NCBI GenBank assembly: GCA_964408085.1
Contig: CAYOYB010000007.1
Span: 29,749 to 93,748 of the forward strand
From: CAJLIR01 sp964408085
GTDB lineage: Bacteria > Bacillota_I > Bacilli_A > RF39 > UBA660
Reading direction: 5' to 3'
DNA: 64,000 nt
A program made the position numbers and the translations under genes. The notes beneath the pieces were generated by a model that worked only from the letters and a program-made list of their open reading frames with translations, was not told where the DNA came from and made no database searches. Of the stretch, positions 16,739-25,301 are shown piece after piece; position 1 is the stretch's first letter; every line of letters begins with the position of its first letter.

Positions 16739-17323
16739 ATGCAAATTAATGAGCATGAACAGACTCTATACGAAATATTACAAGTATCGCCAACTGCTAC
16801 TTTAAAAGAAATAAAAAAAGCATATAGGAAAAGATGTCTTGAATATCATCCAGATGTTAATCCAGAAACAGATAGCAGAGCTTGCCATGAAATAATGTGC
16901 AAGATAAATGAGGCCTATGGTATTTTAAGAGATGCTGAATCTAGAAAAGCTTATGATGAAAAATTAAAAAGACAATATTATTGTTCTAATGAAGTATCAA
17001 AATCTGACAAACAATCAAATAATTCAGACACTAAAAGTGCTAGTTTTTCCAAATCTTATCAAAAATCATATGATAATGAAGATCCTTATGAATATTACAA
17101 TTCAGTTGATTTTGATAAAGATATGCAAGAAGAATTTATTAATTGGATGGAAAGCTACGTCGATAGTTACAGAAAATATGTATATATGTATTATCAAAAA
17201 TATAAAATATCTAAAAATGATGATGATTTATTTGAAAGATTATGCAATTTATTTTTGAACAATATTAATGTTGAAAAAACATTATTAAAAAAAACAAATA
17301 AAATAAATAGTTTGAGGTTGTAA
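16739..17323 (+). CDS. J-domain protein (DnaJ-like co-chaperone)
   Basis: 194 aa. Residues 8-70 are a J-domain: TLYEILQVSPTATLKEIKKAYR, HPD in CLEYHPDVNPE, and YGILRDAESRKAYDEKLKR. It lacks the Gly/Phe region, zinc fingers and client-binding domains of DnaJ. A Ser/Asn/Lys-rich linker (about 80-110) leads to a Tyr-rich helical C-terminus that I do not recognise. The J-domain should stimulate DnaK, with the C-terminus choosing the target. It is divergent from the hrcA operon and has its own promoter. No CIRCE is seen directly at its start, although the operators lie about 250 bases upstream. Confidence 0.85.
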   Translation: MQINEHEQTLYEILQVSPTATLKEIKKAYRKRCLEYHPDVNPETDSRACHEIMCKINEAYGILRDAESRKAYDEKLKRQYYCSNEVSKSDKQSNNSDTKSASFSKSYQKSYDNEDPYEYYNSVDFDKDMQEEFINWMESYVDSYRKYVYMYYQKYKISKNDDDLFERLCNLFLNNINVEKTLLKKTNKINSLRL

Positions 17324-17370
17324 ACCATTCTAAAACGCTTATTATATTAGGAAGTTTTTTGTTTAAAAAA

Positions 17371-17406
17371 AATAGAATCTTTAATTTTTATTTTAAAGAT
17401 TCTATT
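17371..17406 (-). terminator. Terminator of the Rpn gene
   Basis: 14-bp stem AATAGAATCTTTAA/TTAAAGATTCTATT. On the minus strand it is followed by eight T. It overlaps the last codons of the gene. A-rich sequence on its other flank may let it also stop the convergent J-domain transcript. Confidence 0.8.
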
Positions 17407-18284
17407 TCATTTTTTGGTAAACCAGTGTATTTAGAAATAAACGAAATATCTATTCCATCGTCAAGCATATTCTTAGCAATTTTTCTTTTTTCCTCACTAA
17501 TGCCTTGTTTAATTCCTTTACTAATCCCTTTACTAAGACCCTGCCTTTGTGCACTAATCATTTGCGTTCTTTTAATTCTGGCATCTTCTATTTCAGCATC
17601 ATATAGTCCTATCATTTTTTCATCACTACTTAACTCATCTAATTTTTCAGATACTTTTTTCATTACTAAATCATCTCCTGCTATAGATTGAGCAAATTCT
17701 TTTGTTTCTGATAATAACAACAAACAGTATTTTTCTAATTCGCTTAAATTCACTACAGGTTTATTATAACACATTTTTCTAATGTATGCTAGGTCTACAT
17801 AATATCTTATCGGATTTTCTGGTAACTTAAAGTTTTTCGTTTCTTCTTTATAACTAAAAATATATATTTCTTGGTTTTCTCTAAAATGACTAAAGTTATC
17901 AAAACATATCTGCATGATTTCTTTAGCATTTATATAGTCTTCACTATTATTATAAATACTTGCTGATACTTTTTCAAAATAAGCACTATCTTTTCTAAAT
18001 ATACCTTCATAATAATCTTTATTCATTTCAATATTTATATACCTATTACCAACACTTATTATTATGTCACTACGCATCTTTTTATCTTTTTTATTGTTTA
18101 TTAGATAATCTGAATTTTCTACTGTTATATTTTCTAATTCACTTAATGGTATTCCTGTTATATAATGTATCATTCCTCTTAAGTAATCTCTATTATCAGG
18201 ATCTAACATTATTGCTTTAAACATACAATCATATACTCCTAATAGTAATGGATGTTTAACTGTCTTTTCTTCTTCAGTAATCAT
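17388..18284 (-). CDS. Rpn/PD-(D/E)XK nuclease family protein (transposase-like)
   Basis: 298 aa of the recombination-promoting nuclease (Rpn, YhgA-like) group, often annotated as PD-(D/E)XK nuclease family transposase. The N-terminal nuclease core shows DCMFKAIMLDPDNRDYLRGMI, then RSDIIISVGNRYINIEMN with the catalytic Asp and Glu; the usual EMQ reads EMN. The C-terminal tail has the Gly-Lys-Gly-Ile heptads typical of the family (GLSKGISKGIKQGISEE) and ends in a small helical pair. AGGAGGTGAG precedes the ATG. A close paralog ends at 63796. These genes multiply within genomes and may promote RecA-independent recombination; the activity is not proven here. Confidence 0.85.
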   Translation of the reverse strand: MITEEEKTVKHPLLLGVYDCMFKAIMLDPDNRDYLRGMIHYITGIPLSELENITVENSDYLINNKKDKKMRSDIIISVGNRYINIEMNKDYYEGIFRKDSAYFEKVSASIYNNSEDYINAKEIMQICFDNFSHFRENQEIYIFSYKEETKNFKLPENPIRYYVDLAYIRKMCYNKPVVNLSELEKYCLLLLSETKEFAQSIAGDDLVMKKVSEKLDELSSDEKMIGLYDAEIEDARIKRTQMISAQRQGLSKGISKGIKQGISEEKRKIAKNMLDDGIDISFISKYTGLPKNEIESLK

Positions 18285-18348
18285 TTTTTCTCACCTCCTA
18301 TTATAATTATTTATAAAAAGTATATAAACTCCTTCTTTTAATACAAAA

Positions 18349-18372
18349 AAAATTACGATTTCTCGTAATTTT
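18349..18372 (-). terminator. Terminator downstream of the 18497 gene
   Basis: Stem AAAATTACGA/TCGTAATTTT followed on the minus strand by a T run. It lies 125 bases after the stop at 18497; the sequence between them holds no gene I can support. Confidence 0.75.
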
Positions 18373-18496
18373 AATCTTTTAAACAAAATCATTTAATAGT
18401 TGTATATATCTATTTATACTTATAGAATCTCTAAAAGAAATATTTGTTTTTACTACTTTTATTGAAACTTTGTTTAATAAAAACATACCACAAGCT

Positions 18497-19147
18497 TTAT
18501 TTTTTTAATACTTTTAAAATGTGTCTGTCATTGTCTGCTTTAGTCATAACTCTAGAATATGCGTCTTCAGTTATTCCACAAGTATCTATCTTTTGTAATT
18601 CTTCTACACTTATATTATTAATATAAGAATAATCAAATAATCCTAATTGTTCAGAAATATCTTCTCCATTAATCATTGAAAATTTCTCTTGTTCTATTAA
18701 TTGTAATAAATATAATGACTTAGGTATTTCAATAATGTCCTCAATTCTCTTTATTACTTTACCATTTTCTTCTATGGAACGAATATCATTTGATGCTATT
18801 AATAAATACATTAGTTTTTTTGTATCTTGCACTCTAGCAACTGGTCTATTAACACATTTATCAGAATAAAACCACTCTAATAAATGTGCGCAATCATCCA
18901 AATCAGTATTATATTTTATTGATTTATCTTTTCCAATCAATTCTGATTTTGCAACAATATTTAAATCTAAATTTTTTTTAAATAAAGTTGGTACATCTTG
19001 AAAACTAGAAACTACTTCTTCAGTATACAAACATCTTTCAACCGGGATTCTTCCCATTTGTTCTATTTTATAATCTCTAATTCCTTGAGCATTTCTAGAT
19101 AGTGAATAAACATCAATACTATTATCCTTTTTATCATATAAAAACAT
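18497..19147 (-). CDS. Hypothetical protein, 216 aa
   Basis: I do not recognise this protein. It is soluble and mixed in composition, with no signal peptide or membrane segment. The first half has beta-like stretches (MFLYDKKDNSIDVYSLSRNA), the second is helical. Near the C-terminus NISVEELQKIDTCGITEDAY has the look of a small helical or helix-hairpin element. The start is the ATG at 19147 behind GGGGAGG; the reading six codons longer places that sequence inside the gene. It has its own promoter and terminator and no obvious partner. Confidence 0.6.
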   Translation of the reverse strand: MFLYDKKDNSIDVYSLSRNAQGIRDYKIEQMGRIPVERCLYTEEVVSSFQDVPTLFKKNLDLNIVAKSELIGKDKSIKYNTDLDDCAHLLEWFYSDKCVNRPVARVQDTKKLMYLLIASNDIRSIEENGKVIKRIEDIIEIPKSLYLLQLIEQEKFSMINGEDISEQLGLFDYSYINNISVEELQKIDTCGITEDAYSRVMTKADNDRHILKVLKK

Positions 19148-19170
19148 AACAAAACCTCCCCACATTGTCT

Positions 19171-19198
19171 ATTTTAACATGAAATTTAATTTTTTCAA
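19171..19198 (-). promoter_or_regulatory. Promoter of the 18497 gene
   Basis: Minus strand TTGAAA (19193-19198), 16 bases, TAAAAT (19171-19176) with a TGT extended -10. Confidence 0.6.
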
Positions 19199-19249
19199 GC
19201 ATTTTTTAGGTATTTTTGATAAATGTAGTATAATGCTATTTTAGTAAAA

Positions 19250-19286
19250 ATTAAAAATCTTTAAGCATTATTAACTTAAAGATTTA
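19250..19286 (-). terminator. Terminator of the priA-fmt-membrane gene run
   Basis: 11-bp stem AAATCTTTAAG/CTTAAAGATTT (about 19255-19286). On the minus strand it is followed by TTTAATTTTTA. It lies 35 bases after the stop of the 100-aa gene. Confidence 0.7.
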
Positions 19287-19320
19287 AAATATTAATACCA
19301 ATTAACTATACAAAATAATT

Positions 19321-19623
19321 TTATTTTTTTCTAAAAAATATTCTAGCTGTATAAAATAAGAAAATCATAAATATAATCGCATATACCCAAATAAATATTG
19401 TATTAATAATACCACTTGTATACTTATTTATAATTGCTGGAATTGATTCTGGAAAATATCTTCCAATCAATGCTTGTAATTCAGGTACTGGGACATGAAC
19501 TTTTATAAAACTTAAAATTCGTAAAAAGATATCCACAACAGCCACAAAATAAATAAAACTATCAAATCTCTTAAAGAAAAATATAACAACTGCTAATAAA
19601 ACTATTAAAACTGCTAAATCCAT
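19321..19623 (-). CDS. Small membrane protein, 100 aa
   Basis: A membrane protein with three hydrophobic segments: residues about 2-16, 22-40 and 72-92, the last followed by positive FFRKK. The stretch between (VPVPELQALIGRYFPESIP) looks like an amphipathic surface or loop. I do not recognise the family. AGAGGTGG precedes the ATG. It is the last gene of the run priA, fmt, 224-aa protein, 100-aa protein, all on one strand with gaps under 50 bases. Confidence 0.65.
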   Translation of the reverse strand: MDLAVLIVLLAVVIFFFKRFDSFIYFVAVVDIFLRILSFIKVHVPVPELQALIGRYFPESIPAIINKYTSGIINTIFIWVYAIIFMIFLFYTARIFFRKK

Positions 19624-19643
19624 ACTACCACCTCTTTTTTTAT

Positions 19644-20318
19644 TTAAAACTCTAAAACATTATTTATATTACTATAATTAATTGTTATTACATAATCTTG
19701 ATAAGCTTCCTCTAAATTTTTATAAAAATCACTTAAATTAAGCTGAACTCTTGTAATTTCTTTATCTAATTCACTAACTGTAATTACTATTTTGTCATTT
19801 AAATCATAACTTAATAAACTATAATCTAATATTTGTAAATATTTTTCAATATCTAATGAATATTCTTTAACAATTGTATTATCAGCTATAATTTTTTTCT
19901 CTGATACCAATGTAGAATTTTCAAGCATATTATTAATCAAATCAGGAGTATATCTAAATAAATTTATAATATTTGTATCAAAATCACTTGCAAGAATATC
20001 TTCAAATGATAAATTAAATTGTTGTTCACTATAAATAACATTGTATTTATTTTTATAGCGTTTACCTTGAATATCATAAACAAAACCATTAATACTAATA
20101 TTTGCTGAAAATTCATACGTATCATAATTTTCAAAATTAATAGCTTCTTTATAATTAGTATCAATAACACTTTTATTTAAATTTAAAAAAGTAAACAAAA
20201 TAATAAAGAAAATAAGATATAACAACAAAATAAATATTGATCTATAACGTTTATCTCCCCATAATTGTTTAAATTTTCTAAAATAAACTTTTAACTTAGG
20301 TTCTTCATTTTCAGACAT
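19644..20318 (-). CDS. Single-pass membrane protein, 224 aa
   Basis: Unrecognised. A short charged cytoplasmic N-terminus (about 25 aa) is followed by one strong membrane segment at about 28-48 (SIFILLLYLIFFIILFTFL). The remaining 175 residues are probably extracytoplasmic and beta-rich, with Tyr/Asn-rich alternating stretches. The type II topology and beta-rich outer part recall lipoprotein-like envelope proteins, but no motif supports a function. It lies seven bases after fmt and 20 before the 100-aa membrane protein, so the two may form a pair. Confidence 0.65.
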   Translation of the reverse strand: MSENEEPKLKVYFRKFKQLWGDKRYRSIFILLLYLIFFIILFTFLNLNKSVIDTNYKEAINFENYDTYEFSANISINGFVYDIQGKRYKNKYNVIYSEQQFNLSFEDILASDFDTNIINLFRYTPDLINNMLENSTLVSEKKIIADNTIVKEYSLDIEKYLQILDYSLLSYDLNDKIVITVSELDKEITRVQLNLSDFYKNLEEAYQDYVITINYSNINNVLEF

Positions 20319-20325
20319 ATAACAC

Positions 20326-21291
20326 CTACTCTAATACTTTACCAATTACTTTTCCTTTATTAGCTAAACCATTAATAAAATCAGTAGCATTCATCTTTGG
20401 TTTGCCTTCAGGTTGTACAACTGTAAATACAACTTCACCATTTTCAACTTTAACACCAAAACCATCTTTATAGATATTAGTAATTTCACCATTAAATTTA
20501 TTTGGAAAATAATTCTCAGTCATATAACTTTCCCATACCTTTAATATTTTACCATCACACATACAATAACTACCTGGCCAAGCATTTAAGCCTCTAATCT
20601 GATTATAAATTTCTTTTTTCGTTTTATTAAAATTAATTTTTTCATCTTCTCTTCTAATAATAAAACCATATGTAGCCTTTGATGAATCTTGAGGTATACG
20701 ATTATTAGTTCCATCTAAAATACTTGGTAATGTCTCTATTAATAATTTAGCACCTAAAATAGACAACTTGTCATGTAAAGTCGAAGCAGTTTCTGTTTCT
20801 GAAACTTCTATTTCAGATTGACTAATGATATCACCCTCATCCATTTTAGGATTCATATACATAATTGTAATACCAGTCTTTTTTGCTCCAGCCATAATTG
20901 CGCGATGGATTGGAGCACCACCTCTATACTTAGGCAACAATGAAGCATGAACATTTATGCAACCATACTTTGGATAATCTAAAATGGCTCTAGGTAATAT
21001 TTGTCCATAAGCACATGTAATAATTAAGTCAGGTTCAAGGGCAAGAATTTCTTCAACAGAATCACGAATATGCATAGGTTGAAGTGTCAAAATAGTATTC
21101 GCCATCGCAACTTTTTTTATAGGTGAAAAAGAAATATTTCCACCACGACCAACTTCTTTATCTGGTTGTGTTACTACAGCTCTAACTTTATAATTTTTGA
21201 TTAAGGCTTCTAATATTGGTACACTAAAATCTGGTGTTCCCATAAAAATAATTTTCAATTCTTTAGAAATTTTTATATCATCTAAATTCAT
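20326..21291 (-). CDS. fmt: Methionyl-tRNA formyltransferase
   Basis: Adds the formyl group to initiator Met-tRNA using 10-formyl-tetrahydrofolate. At 321 aa it has the family length. It shows KIIFMGTPDFSVPILEAL, VVTQPDKEVGRGG, YGQILPRAILDYPKYGCINVHASLLPKYRGGAPIHRAI (containing the catalytic Asn-x-His and the SLLP block) and MDEGDIISQ. The C-terminal OB-like tRNA-binding domain starts near residue 210 (LNAWPGSYCM). It sits directly behind priA, a common arrangement. Confidence 0.96.
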   Translation of the reverse strand: MNLDDIKISKELKIIFMGTPDFSVPILEALIKNYKVRAVVTQPDKEVGRGGNISFSPIKKVAMANTILTLQPMHIRDSVEEILALEPDLIITCAYGQILPRAILDYPKYGCINVHASLLPKYRGGAPIHRAIMAGAKKTGITIMYMNPKMDEGDIISQSEIEVSETETASTLHDKLSILGAKLLIETLPSILDGTNNRIPQDSSKATYGFIIRREDEKINFNKTKKEIYNQIRGLNAWPGSYCMCDGKILKVWESYMTENYFPNKFNGEITNIYKDGFGVKVENGEVVFTVVQPEGKPKMNATDFINGLANKGKVIGKVLE

Positions 21292-21339
21292 TTTTCACCT
21301 TCTCCTTATTATTATTTTAGCACAAAAAAATTTAAATAA

Positions 21340-23514
21340 CTATATTTTTATCGGATTTAAATCTATTTCCAAATTAACTTTATTATTATTTTGATAATTT
21401 TTAATTAAATAATTAACCTTATCAATAATTTCTGAACTCTTTTTATATTTTATTATTAACTGCATATAAAAAATATTATTTATCTTAGGGATACTTGAAA
21501 AACTTGGACCAAATACATCAACATTTTTAGATAAATTTAAATCTAAATATTTTCTTATTTTATTAGCTTCATTATTTAAATAATCATCATCCTTACCACT
21601 TATTTTTATTAAACAAATATTGTAATAAGGAGGATATTTTAATGTTTTTCTTAAACGCATTTCTTCTTCATAAAAATTAATATAATCATTATTACAAGAT
21701 GTCACAATACTATAATGGTCGATATTAAATCCTTGTATAATTACTTCACCAGGTAAAGAACCACGACCAGCTCGACCAGCTATTTGATTTAAAAGTTGAA
21801 ATGTTCGCTCCCCACTCCTAAAATCAGGAATATTTAAAGAAGCATCACTATTTAAAACACCAACTAATGTAACAAGCGGAAAGTCAAGACCTTTAGCTAT
21901 CATTTGTGTTCCAATTAAAATATCATAATCATGATTTTTAAAACTATTAATTATCTCTACATGGCTACCTTTTTTTGTTGTTGTATCAATGTCCATTCGA
22001 ATAACTCTAGCTTGTGGGAATCGTTTTTGAATAAACTCTTCAAGTCTTTGCGTTCCCATTCCAAACTCATTAATATCTTGGCCTTTACATTCTGGGCAAA
22101 CACTTATTCTTTTAGAGCCATATCCACAATAATGACAACGCATTGTATTAGAAGATTTATGATAAGTTAATGGTATATCACAATTAGGACACTTTTCTGT
22201 ATGACCACAATTATGACAAGTCAAAATAGTTGAATAACCACGTCTATTTAATAAAATAATAATTTGTTCTTTTTTTTCTAAACGTTCTAGTATTTTATTA
22301 CACAATATTTCTGACAAAACACTATAGCCTTTTTTTATTTCTGACTTCATATTGACCATAGTAACTTTAGGTAAAGTATTATTAACACGAGTTTTTAGTT
22401 CTAATAAATTATAAATTCCAGTCTTAGCTCTTGTATAACTTTCAATTGATGGTGTTGCACTACCTAAAATAAGTGGACAATTATATTTTTTAGCACGCCA
22501 AATCGCAATATCAATCGCATTATATTTAGGTGTATTTTCTTGTTTATAATTTTCTGAATGCTCTTCATCAATAATAATAACACCTAGATTAGTAAAAGGC
22601 GCAAAAATCGCACTTCTAGCTCCAATGGCAATTTTAACTTCTTTACGTTCAATTTTTCGCCATTCATCATATTTTTCTCCATCACTAAGACGACTATGCA
22701 AAATAGCAACATTACTACCAAATCTTGAACTAAAAACACCAACCATTTGAGGTGTCAAACTTATTTCTGGAACTAAAACAATTGCTTCTTTATTTAAAGA
22801 GATAACATATTCAATAATATGCATATATACTTCTGTTTTACCACTTCCTGTAACTCCAAATAATAAATATGGTTTAAACAGATTCAAATTAGAAATAACC
22901 TCATTAACAACCTTAGTTTGCGAATCATTTAATTTAATTGTACTTTTCTTTTTTTGAAAACTATCATTCAATCGGTATATTTCTTCTTTATACTCTATTA
23001 TAATACCTTTATTTAATAATGTTTTCGTACTAGATGAAGAAATTAAAGTAGCTTCTTTTTTTAAAATATGATTATTTTCTTTAAATAAATCAATTATTTG
23101 TTGTTGCTTAGGTGTTAAATTACCTAAATCAATCATCTTATTTAATTTTAAATATGTTAAATATTTTTTATTAACTTGTAAATTCTTTTTAGCTTTTAAA
23201 GCTGATGGTAACATTGTTTGATAACAACTAATTAGTGGTGCTAATGTTTTTTTATTTATATATATACCTAAATCTAACATTTCTTTATTTAAAATAGGCT
23301 CAGCATCAATAACCATTAAAATATCCTTTAAAGAAAATTCTGGATTTAAATTATTATTAATTCTTAAAACAAAACCTTCTAACTTTTGTTTACCAAATGG
23401 AACTAAAACTCTAATACCTATTTTTATTTGCTCCTCTAAATTTTTAGGAACTGAATAAGTAAAAGTTTTATCTATTTTTTTTAACTTTAACTCAACCAAT
23501 ACATCAATTGTCAT
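21340..23514 (-). CDS. priA: Primosomal replication restart helicase PriA
   Basis: A 724-aa superfamily 2 DNA helicase that reloads the replisome at stalled forks. The N-terminal 3'-DNA-binding domain begins IDVLVELKLKKIDKTFTYSVP. The helicase core carries Walker A GVTGSGKTEVYMH, Walker B IIIDEEHSENYKQ and motif III ILGSATPSIES. The zinc-binding insert has paired cysteines (CHNCGHTEKCPNCDIPL, CHYCGYGSKRISVCPECKG). Motif VI is FQLLNQIAGRAGRG. GGTGG precedes the ATG. First gene of the priA-fmt run. Confidence 0.96.
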   Translation of the reverse strand: MTIDVLVELKLKKIDKTFTYSVPKNLEEQIKIGIRVLVPFGKQKLEGFVLRINNNLNPEFSLKDILMVIDAEPILNKEMLDLGIYINKKTLAPLISCYQTMLPSALKAKKNLQVNKKYLTYLKLNKMIDLGNLTPKQQQIIDLFKENNHILKKEATLISSSSTKTLLNKGIIIEYKEEIYRLNDSFQKKKSTIKLNDSQTKVVNEVISNLNLFKPYLLFGVTGSGKTEVYMHIIEYVISLNKEAIVLVPEISLTPQMVGVFSSRFGSNVAILHSRLSDGEKYDEWRKIERKEVKIAIGARSAIFAPFTNLGVIIIDEEHSENYKQENTPKYNAIDIAIWRAKKYNCPLILGSATPSIESYTRAKTGIYNLLELKTRVNNTLPKVTMVNMKSEIKKGYSVLSEILCNKILERLEKKEQIIILLNRRGYSTILTCHNCGHTEKCPNCDIPLTYHKSSNTMRCHYCGYGSKRISVCPECKGQDINEFGMGTQRLEEFIQKRFPQARVIRMDIDTTTKKGSHVEIINSFKNHDYDILIGTQMIAKGLDFPLVTLVGVLNSDASLNIPDFRSGERTFQLLNQIAGRAGRGSLPGEVIIQGFNIDHYSIVTSCNNDYINFYEEEMRLRKTLKYPPYYNICLIKISGKDDDYLNNEANKIRKYLDLNLSKNVDVFGPSFSSIPKINNIFYMQLIIKYKKSSEIIDKVNYLIKNYQNNNKVNLEIDLNPIKI

Positions 23515-23529
23515 ATTACCACCATAAAC

Positions 23530-23560
23530 ATTATATCATAACAAAACATTTGTTTGTCAA
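23530..23560 (-). promoter_or_regulatory. Sigma-A promoter of priA
   Basis: Minus strand TTGACA (23555-23560), 19 bases, TATAAT (23530-23535) with a TGA extended -10, which offsets the long spacer. Confidence 0.65.
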
Positions 23561-23561
23561 T

Positions 23562-23589
23562 AAAAACAGCTAGAAATTTCTAACTGTTA
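23562..23589 (-). terminator. Terminator of the histidine kinase gene
   Basis: Stem AACAGTTAGAAA/TTTCTAGCTGTT (one G-T pair) at about 23566-23589 followed by TTTTAT on the minus strand, just before the priA promoter. Confidence 0.7.
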
Positions 23590-23609
23590 AATATATTTTT
23601 TTTAAATAT

Positions 23610-24857
23610 TTATAAAGTACATTTTAAAATAATTTCAACTGTAGTACCTTGATTTTCTACTGAAGAATAATTTATTTTTCCACCATGAGCACTAATTATC
23701 TCAGCTGATAAAGTTGTTCCTAAACCTGTTCCATTTTGTTTTGTCGTAAAGAATGGTTCATTAAAACTTTTAAGAACTTCACTATTCATGCCTATTCCAT
23801 TATCAGCTATATAAATATTTACATTATTTTTAGATTTTTTGGTATAAATTTTAATTAAACCCTTTCTATCACTAGGAATAGCCTCAATACTATTTTTTAT
23901 AACATTTAATATAACTTGTTTTAAACGATTATAATCGCCACTAATATATAATTCATCATCAGGTATTTTTGGCTCTAAAACAATATTTTTATTTTTTAAA
24001 ATAGGTTTAAAATCATCAATAATATCCTCTATCAATAAATATATATCCATTGATTCCTTTTCAATATTTACCTTAGTCATTGATAAAAAATCTTGTAAAA
24101 GAAGTAAAACGCGTTCAATTTCCTCTCTTAATATTGGTACATATTTTGTACTATGTTCAGGATTGTTTGTATCAAACATATCTAAATAGCCTTTACATAC
24201 AGCAATTGGATTTTTTATTTCATGTGTAATCTTAAAAAGCGAATTTTGAATTTGTTTTGATTGTTCAAGTTCTTTTAAACTCATATGATATTTTATTATC
24301 TCTTCACCTTTTTCAAATAACAAAGTAGTAAAATAAATTGTTAAATATAAAATTAAAATTAGAATTAAAATTTGACCAAAAAATTCTATATAATTAGTAC
24401 CAGTATAAATTTTAGAATAAACACTTACTAAAGTAAAAAAGAAAGCTTTAACGATTATAAAAGAGTTAATATATTTATCATTAAAATTTTTACGTTTTCT
24501 TAACCCTAAATATAATAGAAAATAAATAATATATTCAATAATAATCAAAATTAAATTTAAATTAAAAGATTTTGCATAACAAATAATACTCATGATAGAT
24601 AAAAGTAAAACAGTAATATTTCGTTTTTTTAAATAAGCTATAACTAAAGGTGCATTAAAAATAATTGGTGGAAAATATCCAAAAATTGGATTAGTAAATT
24701 TTATAATTAAATAAAACGAACTAATCAAAGCTACATCTAAAAATAAATTATTTTCCTCTTTACAATAATTTCTATTATAAGCTACATAAAATAGAAACAA
24801 TAAAAGTGGATAGGTTATATAAATAATACATAGAAATATATTTGTATATAAATTCAT
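23610..24857 (-). CDS. Orphan membrane sensor histidine kinase (sporulation-kinase-like)
   Basis: 415 aa. The first 185 residues hold about six membrane helices with short loops and no obvious outer sensor domain. The kinase part is complete: the H-box is FKITHEIKNPIAVCKGYLD (phospho-acceptor His near 210), the N-box VILNVIKNSIEAIP, the G1 box IYIADNGIGM, the F box EPFFTTK and the G2 box GTGLGTTLSAEI. No response regulator lies beside it. The 6-TM layout and the H-box style recall KinB-type kinases that feed the Spo0A phosphorelay. A TGTCGAA heptamer (the Spo0A box core) lies upstream at 24908, though about five such heptamers are expected by chance in a window this size. GGGGGGAA precedes the ATG. 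Confidence 0.82.
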   Translation of the reverse strand: MNLYTNIFLCIIYITYPLLLFLFYVAYNRNYCKEENNLFLDVALISSFYLIIKFTNPIFGYFPPIIFNAPLVIAYLKKRNITVLLLSIMSIICYAKSFNLNLILIIIEYIIYFLLYLGLRKRKNFNDKYINSFIIVKAFFFTLVSVYSKIYTGTNYIEFFGQILILILILYLTIYFTTLLFEKGEEIIKYHMSLKELEQSKQIQNSLFKITHEIKNPIAVCKGYLDMFDTNNPEHSTKYVPILREEIERVLLLLQDFLSMTKVNIEKESMDIYLLIEDIIDDFKPILKNKNIVLEPKIPDDELYISGDYNRLKQVILNVIKNSIEAIPSDRKGLIKIYTKKSKNNVNIYIADNGIGMNSEVLKSFNEPFFTTKQNGTGLGTTLSAEIISAHGGKINYSSVENQGTTVEIILKCTL

Positions 24858-24907
24858 AACAAATTCCCCCCTTAGTTATAAATATATAACATTCTAAAAG
24901 CGAATTT

Positions 24908-24914
24908 TGTCGAA
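24908..24914 (+). promoter_or_regulatory. Possible Spo0A box upstream of the kinase gene
   Basis: TGTCGAA, the consensus Spo0A-binding heptamer, about 50 bases upstream of the kinase start. It overlaps the best -35 candidate (TCGACA, 19 bases from TATATA). A single short match is weak evidence. Confidence 0.25.
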
Positions 24915-24946
24915 AAAAGAAAAAAAGTGATGAAAATTATCACTTT
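24915..24946 (-). terminator. Terminator of the EIIB-like gene
   Basis: Stem AAAGTGAT/ATCACTTT (24924-24931, 24939-24946). On the minus strand it ends in a long T run. It overlaps the stop codon. Confidence 0.85.
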
Positions 24947-25257
24947 AAATCATCAATATATTTTTTTAACTGGTTTGCTTCTTCACCTAAAATAATTTTA
25001 AGTTGATTATCAATTTCGACAATCCCCTGAGCACCAATTTTTTGAATACCATCTTTATTAACAATATCAACGTTTTTTAGAGTTACGACAAAACGTGATT
25101 TAAGTACCTCATAATTAATAATATTTGCTTTTCCCCCTAAGTATTCAACTAATTTATTAGCCTCAATCTTAAAATCTTTTTTCTTAGATTTTGTAATTGC
25201 AAGCGCAACAATAAGCAAAACAACAGCAATTATAATATATTGCCACATATTTTCCAT
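24940..25257 (-). CDS. Membrane-anchored EIIB-like domain lacking the phosphocysteine
   Basis: 105 aa. One membrane segment (residues 5-20) is followed by a cytoplasmic domain that follows the glucose-family PTS EIIB pattern: EANKLVEYLGGKANIINYEV, then SRFVVTLKNVD, then QKIGAQGIVEIDNQLKIILG and a closing helix. In true EIIB domains the segment NIxNxxxCxTRLRV carries the phosphorylated Cys. Here that position reads Leu (NYEVLKSRFVV) and the protein has no Cys at all. No EIIC or EIIA is nearby. It therefore cannot carry phosphate in the usual way and may be a sensor or structural remnant. Confidence 0.7.
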   Translation of the reverse strand: MENMWQYIIIAVVLLIVALAITKSKKKDFKIEANKLVEYLGGKANIINYEVLKSRFVVTLKNVDIVNKDGIQKIGAQGIVEIDNQLKIILGEEANQLKKYIDDLK

Positions 25258-25301
25258 TTTATCACCAATTTTATTATACTATATTTTTTTAAAATATTAT
25301 A

